Origin: CAMAVK01 sp964362485 | GTDB lineage: Archaea > Nanobdellota > Nanobdellia > Woesearchaeales > GW2011-AR9 | Direction of reading: 5' to 3' | Assembly: GCA_964362485.1 (NCBI GenBank) | Contig: CAYIEX010000096.1 | Coordinates: forward strand, 1-6,133 | DNA: 6,133 bases | Notes under the pieces: generated by a model | Seen by the model: only the letters and a program-made list of their open reading frames with translations | What the model was told of the DNA's origin: nothing | The model's database searches: none | Translations under genes and position numbers: made by a program | Shown here: positions 1 through 5,721 of the stretch, piece by piece | Position numbering within the stretch: the first letter of the stretch is position 1 | How the letters are laid out: every line of letters begins with the position of its first letter

Positions 1-570
1 TTGAAAGATATCCGGAGCAAGCGTAGTGAAGGAGTTTATATCGTCCGAAACAATAATCAATTTATCTCTTCGCCAACGATACGAATTGCCCAAGAGAAGA
101 TTACAAACTCCGGAATTTATGCCTCGAGCCTGCGTGTGATTACGTTTCCCAATCAAATTTGTGGAGCTCTAATTTACTATAATAAATATGATGAGCGTTC
201 AAATTTCGGGAATACATGGAAAAGAATTTTCTTAAATGAAGGCACATTACAAGGACAGAAATGCCCACCAGGTTTAGAATCACTCTTGAGAGTTAATGGG
301 GTGGATCAAAATTTACAATTAAACCCTAAAGCGCGAGCATTGGCATTACGAGTAAGCTCCCTTTCTTCTCAGAGCTTGTTGCGTGCGATTGACATTATGG
401 GAGATGATGAGGGAGACCTGTACATTTTAGAAGCACAAACGCTACCGGGTGCACCTTGTGGACCAGTGTATAGTATATTGCAAGGGCTGAAGTACCAAGG
501 AATTGAGCAAGGAGCTGACGCTGCAGCGAGGTTCTTGGCAAATTATATGGAGAATATCCTAGTCAATTAA
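1..570 (+). CDS. ATP-grasp-like protein, C-terminal part (5' end outside window)
   Basis: Probable carboxylate-amine ligase-type ATP-binding protein; substrate unknown. What is seen: a KRSEGVYIV stretch (residues 7-15) like the mobile ATP-binding loop of ATP-grasp enzymes, an AQEKI segment (30-34) like the hinge, an LRV strand (44-46), then RAIDIM...GDLYILEAQTLPG (128-150), which fits the terminal ATP-grasp pattern of an Asp strand followed by Glu-x-Asn-x-x-Pro-Gly. Asp131 and Glu144 would be the metal ligands. The usual Asn is Gln146, which is unusual. The reading frame is open from base 1, and 189 residues is too short for a whole ATP-grasp enzyme because the N-terminal subdomain is missing. 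The TTG at base 1 is therefore probably an internal Leu codon rather than a start. The gene ends 38 bases before ABCE1. The ATP-grasp call rests on motif pattern only and the subfamily cannot be named. Confidence 0.6.
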   Translation: MKDIRSKRSEGVYIVRNNNQFISSPTIRIAQEKITNSGIYASSLRVITFPNQICGALIYYNKYDERSNFGNTWKRIFLNEGTLQGQKCPPGLESLLRVNGVDQNLQLNPKARALALRVSSLSSQSLLRAIDIMGDDEGDLYILEAQTLPGAPCGPVYSILQGLKYQGIEQGADAAARFLANYMENILVN

Positions 571-580
571 CCAAAACAAA

Positions 581-586
581 TATAAA
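581..586 (+). promoter_or_regulatory. TATA box of the ABCE1 gene, predicting a leaderless mRNA
   Basis: TATAAA begins 28 bases before the ATG at 609, with an A-rich stretch (CCAAAACAAA, 571-580) in the BRE position. Archaeal transcription normally starts about 25-27 bases downstream of the TATA centre, which puts the start at or next to the ATG. No Shine-Dalgarno is visible before the ATG, which agrees with a leaderless transcript. Confidence 0.6.
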
Positions 587-608
587 ACAAGTTCTAAACT
601 ACTATTCT

Positions 609-2372
609 ATGCGAAAGCGAATTGCAATTATTCATCGGGAAAAATGCCACCCTAATGAATGTGGCAACTATCTTTGTGCTAAATTGTGCCCCGTGAATCG
701 CGCTGGCTCGGAATGTATTACGGAGCATCCTGTTACTAAAAAAGCTGTCATTGATGAGTACATGTGTACAGGGTGTGGAATTTGCCCTAACCGCTGTCCA
801 TTTGGAGCAATTGAAATCATTAACTTACCTGATACACTCAATAAAGCACCTATTCACCGTTATGGTGAAAATATGTTTGAATTGTATTCACTTCCTGCAC
901 CACTTTTTGGGCAAGTAACGGGAATTCTTGGTCGAAATGGTATTGGTAAGTCTACTGCCCTCAAGATTATGGGAGGACTTTTGAAACCAAATCTAGGACA
1001 CTGGGAGAAACCACCAGAATTCAAAGAAGTGGTCGCATATTTTAAAGGTACTGAAACACAGAAGTTTATGGAGAAATTAGGAAAAGGCGAGGTAACACTC
1101 TCTTATAAACCACAGCAAGTTGATCTGATCCCAAAACAAGCTCAAGGGACAGTCCGCGATCTTTTGAGAAAAGTGGATATGCAGGGAAAAATCGATGCGA
1201 TTTCCCAAGAGCTGCAGTTGACCAATTTTCTTGATAATGATATTGCTACCATCTCAGGTGGAGAACTGCAGCGTGTGGCCATTGCGGCAACGGTTCTTAA
1301 GAATGCGAATGTGTATCTTTTTGATGAGCCAAGTTCGTATCTCGATATCAAACAACGCGTTAACATGGCACGGTTTGTCCGCACATTATCTAATGAGAAA
1401 ACATCCGTTATCGCCATTGAACACGATTTGATAATTTTGGATTTCATGACGGATTTACTTAATATCATGTATGGCCATGAGGGAGCGTTTGGTGTTGTGT
1501 CTGGAGTGAAATCAACGCGCGAAGGTATCAATGCGTTCTTAGAAGGATATCTTAAAGAGGAAAATGTCCGCTTCCGCAGTCATGCGCTCAAGTTTGAAAA
1601 AGTTCAGGATCCACAAAAAGCGAGTAGGACGACCATGATTTCGTGGACGGCGCTACATAAGAAACTGGGTAATTTTAGTTTTAAAGCCGATGCAGGAGTT
1701 CTCCATAAAAATGAGATTATTGGAATTTTGGGTGAAAATGGTATTGGTAAAACATCGTTTATTAAGTTGCTTGCAGGAGTAAACAGTCCTGATGAAGGAG
1801 AAATTGAAGGAAAGATCAAGGTTGCGTACAAACCGCAATACCTAGAGACGAATTCAGAGATGTTGGTATCTGACTTTTTAGAAAGAGCAATTGAAAAATA
1901 TTCGCATAATATTATTAAGCCATTGGATATAGAAAAATTGTTCGCGCAAAAACTGTCTGAGTTGTCTGGCGGTCAATTGCAGCGAGTAGCTATTGCGCAT
2001 TGCTTATCGCAGGATGCTGAATTGTTCCTCTTAGATGAGCCATCAGCTTATCTTGATGTTGAGCAGCGATTAATTATCTCCAAAATGATCAAAAACCTGG
2101 CATTTGAACGGGATTTAACAATTATGATTGTCGATCACGATTTAATGTTTATGGATTATGTTGCGGATCGGTTGATTGTTTTTTCAGGAACTCCAGCAAG
2201 AGAGGGACATATGGAAGGACCGTTTACAATGGAAGCAGGGATGAATAAGTTCTTAACCGACCTTGATATTACACTTCGACGTGATTTAGGGTCACGACGG
2301 CCTAGGATCAATAAGCCAGGATCGGTAAAAGATAGAGAGCAGCGAGCGGAGGAGAAGTGGTATTATAGTTGA
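609..2372 (+). CDS. abcE1: ABCE1 / Rli, ribosome-recycling Fe-S ABC ATPase
   Basis: Cytosolic twin-ATPase that splits ribosomes into subunits after termination, working with aRF1 or Pelota (family knowledge). At 587 residues it is full length. The N-terminal domain has eight cysteines for two 4Fe-4S clusters: C13, C18, C23, C27 and C53, C56, C59, C63, with an additional C36. NBD1 has Walker A GRNGIGKST (108-116), Q-loop KPQ (167-169), signature SGGEL (216-220), Walker B ending FDE240, D-loop SYLD and switch EHD (271-273). NBD2 has Walker A GENGIGKTS (375-383), KPQ (408-410), signature SGGQL (453-457), LLDE477P, AYLD and switch DHD (509-511). The C-terminal RRPRINKPGSVKDREQ (563-578) matches the family's conserved tail. 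It has its own TATA box and no Shine-Dalgarno. Oddities are Asp for the usual Glu before the NBD2 switch His, and Gln in the second signature. Identification is secure. Confidence 0.98.
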   Translation: MRKRIAIIHREKCHPNECGNYLCAKLCPVNRAGSECITEHPVTKKAVIDEYMCTGCGICPNRCPFGAIEIINLPDTLNKAPIHRYGENMFELYSLPAPLFGQVTGILGRNGIGKSTALKIMGGLLKPNLGHWEKPPEFKEVVAYFKGTETQKFMEKLGKGEVTLSYKPQQVDLIPKQAQGTVRDLLRKVDMQGKIDAISQELQLTNFLDNDIATISGGELQRVAIAATVLKNANVYLFDEPSSYLDIKQRVNMARFVRTLSNEKTSVIAIEHDLIILDFMTDLLNIMYGHEGAFGVVSGVKSTREGINAFLEGYLKEENVRFRSHALKFEKVQDPQKASRTTMISWTALHKKLGNFSFKADAGVLHKNEIIGILGENGIGKTSFIKLLAGVNSPDEGEIEGKIKVAYKPQYLETNSEMLVSDFLERAIEKYSHNIIKPLDIEKLFAQKLSELSGGQLQRVAIAHCLSQDAELFLLDEPSAYLDVEQRLIISKMIKNLAFERDLTIMIVDHDLMFMDYVADRLIVFSGTPAREGHMEGPFTMEAGMNKFLTDLDITLRRDLGSRRPRINKPGSVKDREQRAEEKWYYS

Positions 2373-2402
2373 GAGCATTGTTGTTTAACAAAGAATTGTC
2401 AC

Positions 2403-2415
2403 AAAAAGAAAAAAA
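2403..2415 (-). terminator. U-tract terminator for the hemerythrin gene
   Basis: Read on the minus strand, seven T, one C and five T lie 24-36 bases beyond the hemerythrin stop codon. Archaeal RNA polymerase terminates at such T-rich tracts without needing a hairpin. No comparable T-tract follows ABCE1 on the plus strand. Confidence 0.5.
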
Positions 2416-2438
2416 TTCTGATTACATTACGAAACTGA

Positions 2439-2951
2439 TCACACTTTTCCCGTGCTCAAATACTCGCTGAAGGTATGCGGTTCTGTCGCACGTTGAGGAT
2501 CAGCTCGGATTTTTTCGAGATGTAAATCCATGGAGCTACCAATGCTTTGAAGATCACTTTTGGAGAAGGCATTACGGGCTGCAGGAAATATTTCCCGTTC
2601 TTCTTCGCCAACATGATGTTCAATAATTTCGCGAAGAACTTTTATGCGCGCAGCAAAGAGTTCTGTTGCTGGATTCGTGCGCTGGAGTTGGGCCAGTCCC
2701 ATTTTAGCATGGTTGTGTTCATCTTGCGCTTCATAATACATAATTTGTTCATTGCGTTTTCCGGTTGCCTTTTTGAATGCAGGGTAGAAAATTTTTTCTT
2801 CAATTTCCATGTGTTCTTGAAGCGTTTGCGCGAGTTTGTGCAGCAGAACCTCGCGGGTAGCATGGGCGCGTTCACTAGTTTGTTCGAGCTTTTTGAACAA
2901 TTCTTTGACTTTTTTATGAACATCTTTTAGTTTTGTTATTGCGTCTGCCAT
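2439..2951 (-). CDS. Hemerythrin HHE cation-binding domain protein
   Basis: Predicted soluble four-helix bundle with a non-heme di-iron site. Relatives carry, sense or detoxify O2, NO or reactive oxygen, or store iron; which applies here cannot be told. The 170-residue protein shows the HHE pattern: H12 in helix 1, H47-x3-E51 followed by IFYP (54-57), H79/H81 in DEHNH, and H112/H113 with E117 followed by IFP (121-123). The paired H-x3-E motifs, each followed by an F-P turn, are diagnostic. There is no signal peptide, transmembrane segment or fused sensory domain, so it is a single-domain protein with a short C-terminal extension from about residue 131. ATG 2951 is favoured because helix 1 with H12 starts right after it and a TATA-like element sits 27 bases upstream. 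It converges on ABCE1. Its promoter carries a perfect 16-bp palindrome, suggesting specific regulation. Confidence 0.9.
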   Translation of the reverse strand: MADAITKLKDVHKKVKELFKKLEQTSERAHATREVLLHKLAQTLQEHMEIEEKIFYPAFKKATGKRNEQIMYYEAQDEHNHAKMGLAQLQRTNPATELFAARIKVLREIIEHHVGEEEREIFPAARNAFSKSDLQSIGSSMDLHLEKIRADPQRATEPHTFSEYLSTGKV

Positions 2952-2972
2952 AGAATGATAAAGGGCTTAACC

Positions 2973-2978
2973 TTTTAA
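2973..2978 (-). promoter_or_regulatory. Candidate TATA element of the hemerythrin gene
   Basis: Minus-strand TTAAAA begins 27 bases before the ATG at 2951, the spacing seen at the other leaderless genes here. A competing TATA element, TATATA at 2988-2993, lies inside the upstream palindrome and would instead give a leader of about 14 bases. The sequence alone does not decide between them. Confidence 0.4.
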
Positions 2979-2982
2979 CTCT

Positions 2983-2998
2983 TTGACTATATAGTCAA
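2983..2998. promoter_or_regulatory. Perfect 16-bp palindrome, candidate operator for the hemerythrin gene
   Basis: TTGACTATATAGTCAA equals its own reverse complement over all 16 bases. It is placed 32-47 bases upstream of the hemerythrin ATG. It either overlaps the TATA box (its centre is TATATA) or lies four bases upstream of the TTAAAA element, so a bound dimeric regulator could block or assist TBP/TFB. No second copy is seen in the window. The regulator is unknown. Confidence 0.5.
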
Positions 2999-3083
2999 TA
3001 AACTTTTTATTAAACTAGACAGGATTGGCTATATTCGTGTAGTATACAATCTGGTGAAATTGGTTGGGAAATGAAGTTGAAAA

Positions 3084-3440
3084 TTAGAAATTAAGCTTCT
3101 TACCAAGATGGCCAATTAAGGGTAACTCCTTTTCTTTTTCCTGTACGGCGCTTACGACACCAAGGATCGCCCAAATGAGGGGAATGTACGCTAGGATGCC
3201 AACAATTGTAAGGATTATTGACCCTACGACAGGAATCCAACCAAGTAGGATACTCAAGAGCCCTGAAACGAGATGGAAGGCAATGCCGTACAGGATTGCA
3301 GCAATGAGAAAGACGAGCCCTTGGCGAGCGTGAAACTGAATAAGGGGATCACGTTTGGCGTCTGTATCAACGAGGTACCAGATAATACCAATAAGAAAGT
3401 AACATAAAGCAGAGACGAGTTGACGGTATTGGTGAATCAT
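3084..3440 (-). CDS. DUF4870/Tic20-like small membrane protein
   Basis: Integral membrane protein of 118 residues and unknown molecular function. Hydrophobic segments lie at about 9-24, 40-66 and 71-98, with TM2 and TM3 separated by a WIPVVG turn, giving three or four membrane passes. Between TM1 and TM2 is the family hallmark FHARQG (36-41), preceded by a charged stretch with DPLI. The C-terminus (PLIGHLGKKL, 107-116) is also typical. Such proteins are often auto-annotated as DUF4870 or as a chloroplast import component (Tic20), but no import role is established in prokaryotes. A TATA-like element about 27 bases upstream of the ATG, with CCAAAACC before it, points to a leaderless single-gene transcript. 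It shares orientation with its neighbours, but the 176-base gap upstream argues against co-transcription with the gene before it. Confidence 0.8.
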   Translation of the reverse strand: MIHQYRQLVSALCYFLIGIIWYLVDTDAKRDPLIQFHARQGLVFLIAAILYGIAFHLVSGLLSILLGWIPVVGSIILTIVGILAYIPLIWAILGVVSAVQEKEKELPLIGHLGKKLNF

Positions 3441-3461
3441 GGGGTAGAGAGGAGTTTTAGA

Positions 3462-3467
3462 ATATAT
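3462..3467 (-). promoter_or_regulatory. TATA box of the DUF4870-like gene, predicting a leaderless mRNA
   Basis: Minus-strand TATATT begins 27 bases before the ATG at 3440, and a BRE-like CCAAAACC lies just upstream. The same CCAAAAC string precedes the ABCE1 TATA box. The bases before the ATG are pyrimidine-rich (CTCCTCTCTACCCC) and contain no Shine-Dalgarno. Confidence 0.55.
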
Positions 3468-3499
3468 TAAGGTTTTGGAAATGAATGATTTACTTTCTA

Positions 3500-3511
3500 C
3501 CCATTAATGGG
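3500..3511. repeat. Perfect 12-bp palindrome upstream of the DUF4870-like promoter
   Basis: CCCATTAATGGG is self-complementary and lies about 40 bases upstream of the DUF4870-like TATA box. Its left edge also belongs to a 7-bp inverted repeat, GGGTAGA at 3442-3448 against TCTACCC at 3496-3502, which brackets that promoter. It could be a regulator site; nothing else supports this. Confidence 0.3.
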
Positions 3512-3616
3512 AGGAAATTAGCCGAAGAATTGGATTAGCTGAGGGATTGGAGACCTTCTTAATGTAGCATTTAGCTGGATCATGCCTATTTAAATGGTCT
3601 AAATAATCATTCTAAT
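3512..3616. other. Non-coding remainder of the 176-base gap, no gene recognised
   Basis: No ORF of credible length, tRNA-like fold or T-tract terminator is seen. The stretch holds three copies of TTAGCYG on the plus strand, starting at 3518, 3535 and 3571, and an ATTTAAAT palindrome near 3589. Together with the DUF4870-like promoter, this makes the longest gene-free gap in the window. Confidence 0.4.
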
Positions 3617-4051
3617 CTAACCTTTTTTCTTCCAGGTTTCAAAATCGGGAAATTGTTCTTCAATTGCTAAACCATTTCCATCGTGGCGCCGTCCTTCGTA
3701 GGGAATTAAATCTTGTTTTTCATAAAAACGGATTTGTTCATTATAGTATTGCTCTTTAAGTATAACTTCCTTCATAACTTGTGGGTAGCGTTCTTCAAAT
3801 AACTCAGCATAGGCAATTTCATACATCACGGTAGAATCGAGGCGTTCTAGTGCACGATTGTAACCATAGGTCTTGACATCTGCTGCAAAGATAGTTACAT
3901 GATCATATTTGGAATTTTGAATTTCTTTTTTTACTAGATCTACCTTTCTTCTTTGCTCGGCAGGAGTTAGATTTTGATAATCTTTAATGTCTTGCCTTGG
4001 ATTCCTTTGTTGAGCATATTCCATTCTTAATTCCCATTCTAAACTTGCCAT
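3617..4051 (-). CDS. Hypothetical charged soluble protein
   Basis: I do not recognise this 144-residue protein. It has no signal peptide, membrane segment, cysteine or metal-binding cluster. It is rich in Glu, Lys, Arg, Gln and Tyr and looks mostly helical, with an LTPAEQRRKVDLVKKEI helix (28-44), a short hydrophobic strand HVTIFAADV (51-59), a YEIAYAELFEERYP segment (77-90) and a basic C-terminal end. The start is placed at ATG 4051 rather than GTG 4063. A minus-strand TATATTTA at 4081-4074 lies 23-30 bases before ATG 4051, as expected for a leaderless message, whereas GTG 4063 would fall inside the core promoter. It is transcribed divergently from the first TrmB gene across a 95-base gap, so the regulator might act on this promoter. 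That link is conjecture. Confidence 0.7.
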   Translation of the reverse strand: MASLEWELRMEYAQQRNPRQDIKDYQNLTPAEQRRKVDLVKKEIQNSKYDHVTIFAADVKTYGYNRALERLDSTVMYEIAYAELFEERYPQVMKEVILKEQYYNEQIRFYEKQDLIPYEGRRHDGNGLAIEEQFPDFETWKKKG

Positions 4052-4073
4052 AGCATTTTGCACATTGGATTGA

Positions 4074-4081
4074 TAAATATA
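4074..4081 (-). promoter_or_regulatory. TATA box of the hypothetical gene, sets its start at 4051
   Basis: Minus-strand TATATTTA places the transcription start close to the ATG at 4051. The box is flanked by two direct copies of ATTGAT on the plus strand (4069-4074 and 4081-4086), 12 bases apart, which could be part of a regulator site. Confidence 0.5.
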
Positions 4082-4116
4082 TTGATTCTCCCCCTAAGTG
4101 CGTAGCAAACGAAGCT

Positions 4117-4126
4117 TTTAAAAAAA
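4117..4126 (+). promoter_or_regulatory. TATA-like element of the first TrmB gene
   Basis: TTTAAAAAAA begins 30 bases before the ATG at 4147, consistent with transcription starting at or a few bases before the ATG. A GGAG at 4140-4143 leaves only three bases to the ATG, too close to act as a normal Shine-Dalgarno. Confidence 0.45.
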
Positions 4127-4146
4127 GAGAACAACATTAGGAGTGT

Positions 4147-4893
4147 ATGAACACCGATGTACTACACAAAATTGGGCTTACTGCAGGCGAAATCAGGGTT
4201 TACGAAGCAGTTATCAAATTAGGAAACGCGTCGACTGGACCAATAATGGAAAAATCCGGGATTTCTAGTTCAAAAGTCTATTTAATTCTTGAAAAATTAA
4301 TGAAAAAAGGGCTGGTAACATTTTCAATCGAACGGGATGTAAAAAAATTCCAGCCTGCCAACCCAATCACAATTATTGAATTTCTTTCTTGTAAACAACA
4401 AGAATTAGAAGAAACTAAACAAGAAGCAACCAAGCTCGTCAAAGAAATTAACTCAATGATAGGATCTTATCAAGAAGAAACGACGCGCCGATATACTGGT
4501 ACAAAAAGTATGACTACAGCATATCATAATATTCTCGACGAATTAAAATGCAATGATTTCCTTTTTATTGGTGCACCAAAAAAAGATATGCCAAAAATCA
4601 CATTATTTTTTCAAAACCTTCATGCAAAGCGGGAACATTCTAATATCCATACCCGTGGCATTGTTAGTAAAATGACTGTGTCTCAATATCAATTAATGTT
4701 TCAGAATAGAAAAAACATTACTTTACGATGTGCCCCCATTATATTTCCTCATGCTATTGCTATTGGAACAAAACGTGTTATTCTTTCCCTATGGGATGAG
4801 GCTCCAACAGCGTTTGAAATAAGCTCGGAGAGAGTTGCAAAAAGGTACCGAGAATTTTTTGAAACAATGTGGAAAAGTGCAACAAAGGTATAA
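4147..4893 (+). CDS. TrmB-family transcriptional regulator (first paralogue)
   Basis: DNA-binding regulator of 248 residues. Residues 1-80 form a TrmB-type winged helix-turn-helix: IGLTAGEIRVYEAVIKLG (9-26), the turn GPIMEKSGISSSKVY (31-45) with the recognition helix, and a wing ending in KKFQPANP (66-73). A Glu/Lys/Gln-rich helix (about 76-112, KQQELEETKQEATKLVKEI) is a likely dimerisation coil. The C-terminal part opens with YTGTKSMTTAYHNILDEL (116-133) and an LFIGAP strand (139-144), the layout of the phospholipase-D-like effector domain in many archaeal TrmB proteins, and ends in a conserved RYREFFETMWKSA helix. TrmB proteins commonly sense sugars or other small molecules; the ligand here is unknown. 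It is convergent with and paralogous to the gene at 4908-5636 and divergent from the hypothetical gene. Its codons are more A/T-rich than those of the second paralogue. Confidence 0.9.
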   Translation: MNTDVLHKIGLTAGEIRVYEAVIKLGNASTGPIMEKSGISSSKVYLILEKLMKKGLVTFSIERDVKKFQPANPITIIEFLSCKQQELEETKQEATKLVKEINSMIGSYQEETTRRYTGTKSMTTAYHNILDELKCNDFLFIGAPKKDMPKITLFFQNLHAKREHSNIHTRGIVSKMTVSQYQLMFQNRKNITLRCAPIIFPHAIAIGTKRVILSLWDEAPTAFEISSERVAKRYREFFETMWKSATKV

Positions 4894-4924
4894 CTATTAA
4901 TCGGTGATTAGTGCTGATTAATAG
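4894..4924. repeat. Inverted repeat between convergent TrmB genes, possible bidirectional terminator
   Basis: CTATTAATC (4894-4902) pairs exactly with GATTAATAG (4916-4924) around a 13-base loop, and a second GATTA in the loop (4906-4910) allows an alternative shorter hairpin. It begins directly after the first TrmB stop codon and covers the last codons of the second TrmB gene. The stem is A/T-rich and no strong T-tract follows on either side, so a terminator role is uncertain. Confidence 0.35.
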
Positions 4925-5636
4925 CTGCATTCCACATTAAATTGAAAAATTGATCATACGATTGCGCTGCCTCTTTTTGATGGATAAGTGTACCAATTGG
5001 TTTATCTGTCCAGATGATGATTCCTACTTTGTCGTTTCTGATAATGGTCTCTGTTAAAGGCTCAAAACCCTGTTTGGTGTATTTAACTGTTGCAAGGGGA
5101 TATTTAGCTTCTGCCTTCCAGGCTTTGAGGGAATCGTTAAAGAGAAGGTTGGCTTTGATTTTTTTGTTGGCACGCCGCCGGTGATAATCTACCCACCATG
5201 CTTCGCCAAGCATGAGCGATTTTTTACTTGAGCCAAAGGTGTGATGTTCTTTTCCATCAGCGTTAAGCAATTCTAAAAGTAGTTCTTTGATGCCTCTAAC
5301 GCCCCGATAAAGGATTACTTCTGGTTTTTGTCTTGCTTGCTGTTGTTTGAGAATGAGTTGAGGAAGGAGTTGTTGAAAACGGTCGCGTTTGTCGTTGATG
5401 AAATTGATGATGTTGTTGGGGTTGGTTGCTTGATAATGATGCCGACTACCCTCTTGGATAGAGGTGATGAAACCTTTTGCGGTTAGTTTGATCAATGTCA
5501 TGTGGACTACTGAGCTTTGCAGCCCTGATTTTTCAATGATTGGGCCTGCTGTACTGGAGCCGAGTTCTAAAAGTGTGAGATAAACTTTGATTTCAGCGGT
5601 GCTAAGGCCAATCTCTTCGAGGATTTGCGTGTCCAT
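4908..5636 (-). CDS. TrmB-family transcriptional regulator (second paralogue)
   Basis: DNA-binding regulator of 242 residues. The winged helix-turn-helix covers 1-80: IGLSTAEIKVYLTLLELG (9-26), then GPIIEKSGLQSS (31-42) before the recognition helix, and a wing ending YQATNP (68-73). A linker helix runs 80-105. The C-terminal effector domain starts with ILYRGVRGIKELLLELL (108-124), then HHTFGSS (131-137), WWVDYHRRRANKKI (147-160) and a final QFFNLMWNAA helix. The first 50 residues match the other TrmB protein at about half of positions without gaps, so the two are paralogues. The frame is open back to 5765, but ATG 5636 is chosen: it gives the same N-terminus as the paralogue and has a TATA-like element 29 bases upstream, which the longer reading would bury inside the coding sequence. 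It is divergent from the receiver-domain gene and may control itself, that gene, or both. The ligand is unknown. Confidence 0.9.
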   Translation of the reverse strand: MDTQILEEIGLSTAEIKVYLTLLELGSSTAGPIIEKSGLQSSVVHMTLIKLTAKGFITSIQEGSRHHYQATNPNNIINFINDKRDRFQQLLPQLILKQQQARQKPEVILYRGVRGIKELLLELLNADGKEHHTFGSSKKSLMLGEAWWVDYHRRRANKKIKANLLFNDSLKAWKAEAKYPLATVKYTKQGFEPLTETIIRNDKVGIIIWTDKPIGTLIHQKEAAQSYDQFFNLMWNAAINQH

Positions 5637-5658
5637 TTTAATAAGAATGTTTTGCCTG

Positions 5659-5665
5659 TTTTTAA
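5659..5665 (-). promoter_or_regulatory. TATA-like element of the second TrmB gene, sets its start at 5636
   Basis: Minus-strand TTAAAAA begins 29 bases before the ATG at 5636, and no Shine-Dalgarno precedes that ATG (CATTCTTATTAAA). This fits a leaderless transcript and argues against the upstream in-frame start at 5765. Confidence 0.5.
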
Positions 5666-5699
5666 GGTTGTTGTTTTCTCCTCCATTTTTGGAGAGTGA

Positions 5700-5713
5700 T
5701 TGTTTAAGAACAA
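5700..5713. promoter_or_regulatory. Inverted repeat 1 in the divergent TrmB/receiver gap
   Basis: TTGTT-TAAG-AACAA has 5-bp arms and a 4-base spacer. It lies 35 bases upstream of the second TrmB gene's TATA box. The central TTTAAG might also serve as a weak TATA element for the receiver gene, giving a leader of roughly 55 bases. Confidence 0.3.
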
Positions 5714-5721
5714 CCGAGTGA

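Noticed and set aside
1..3. TTG as the start codon of the first gene
   Set aside because: The frame is open to the window edge, the protein begins in the middle of an ATP-grasp-like fold, and no upstream promoter or ribosome site can be seen. It is treated as a truncated gene.
1142..1531. 129-codon minus-strand frame, and similar shorter ones, inside ABCE1
   Set aside because: They overlap an unmistakable conserved coding sequence and have no recognisable protein features.
2547..2930. 127-codon plus-strand reading frame opposite the hemerythrin gene
   Set aside because: It is a Phe-rich antisense shadow of a clear HHE-domain gene, with no promoter or domain of its own.
3512..3616. Possible tRNA or small structured RNA in the gap
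   Set aside because: No T-loop consensus, acceptor pairing or cloverleaf could be assembled by eye.
4052..4063. GTG at 4063 as the start of the hypothetical protein
   Set aside because: It lies only 11-18 bases from the TATA box. ATG 4051 has the leaderless spacing seen at the other genes.
4138..4146. Shine-Dalgarno (TAGGAG) for the first TrmB gene
   Set aside because: It leaves only three bases to the ATG, too close for normal initiation, and a TATA-like element at leaderless spacing explains the start better.
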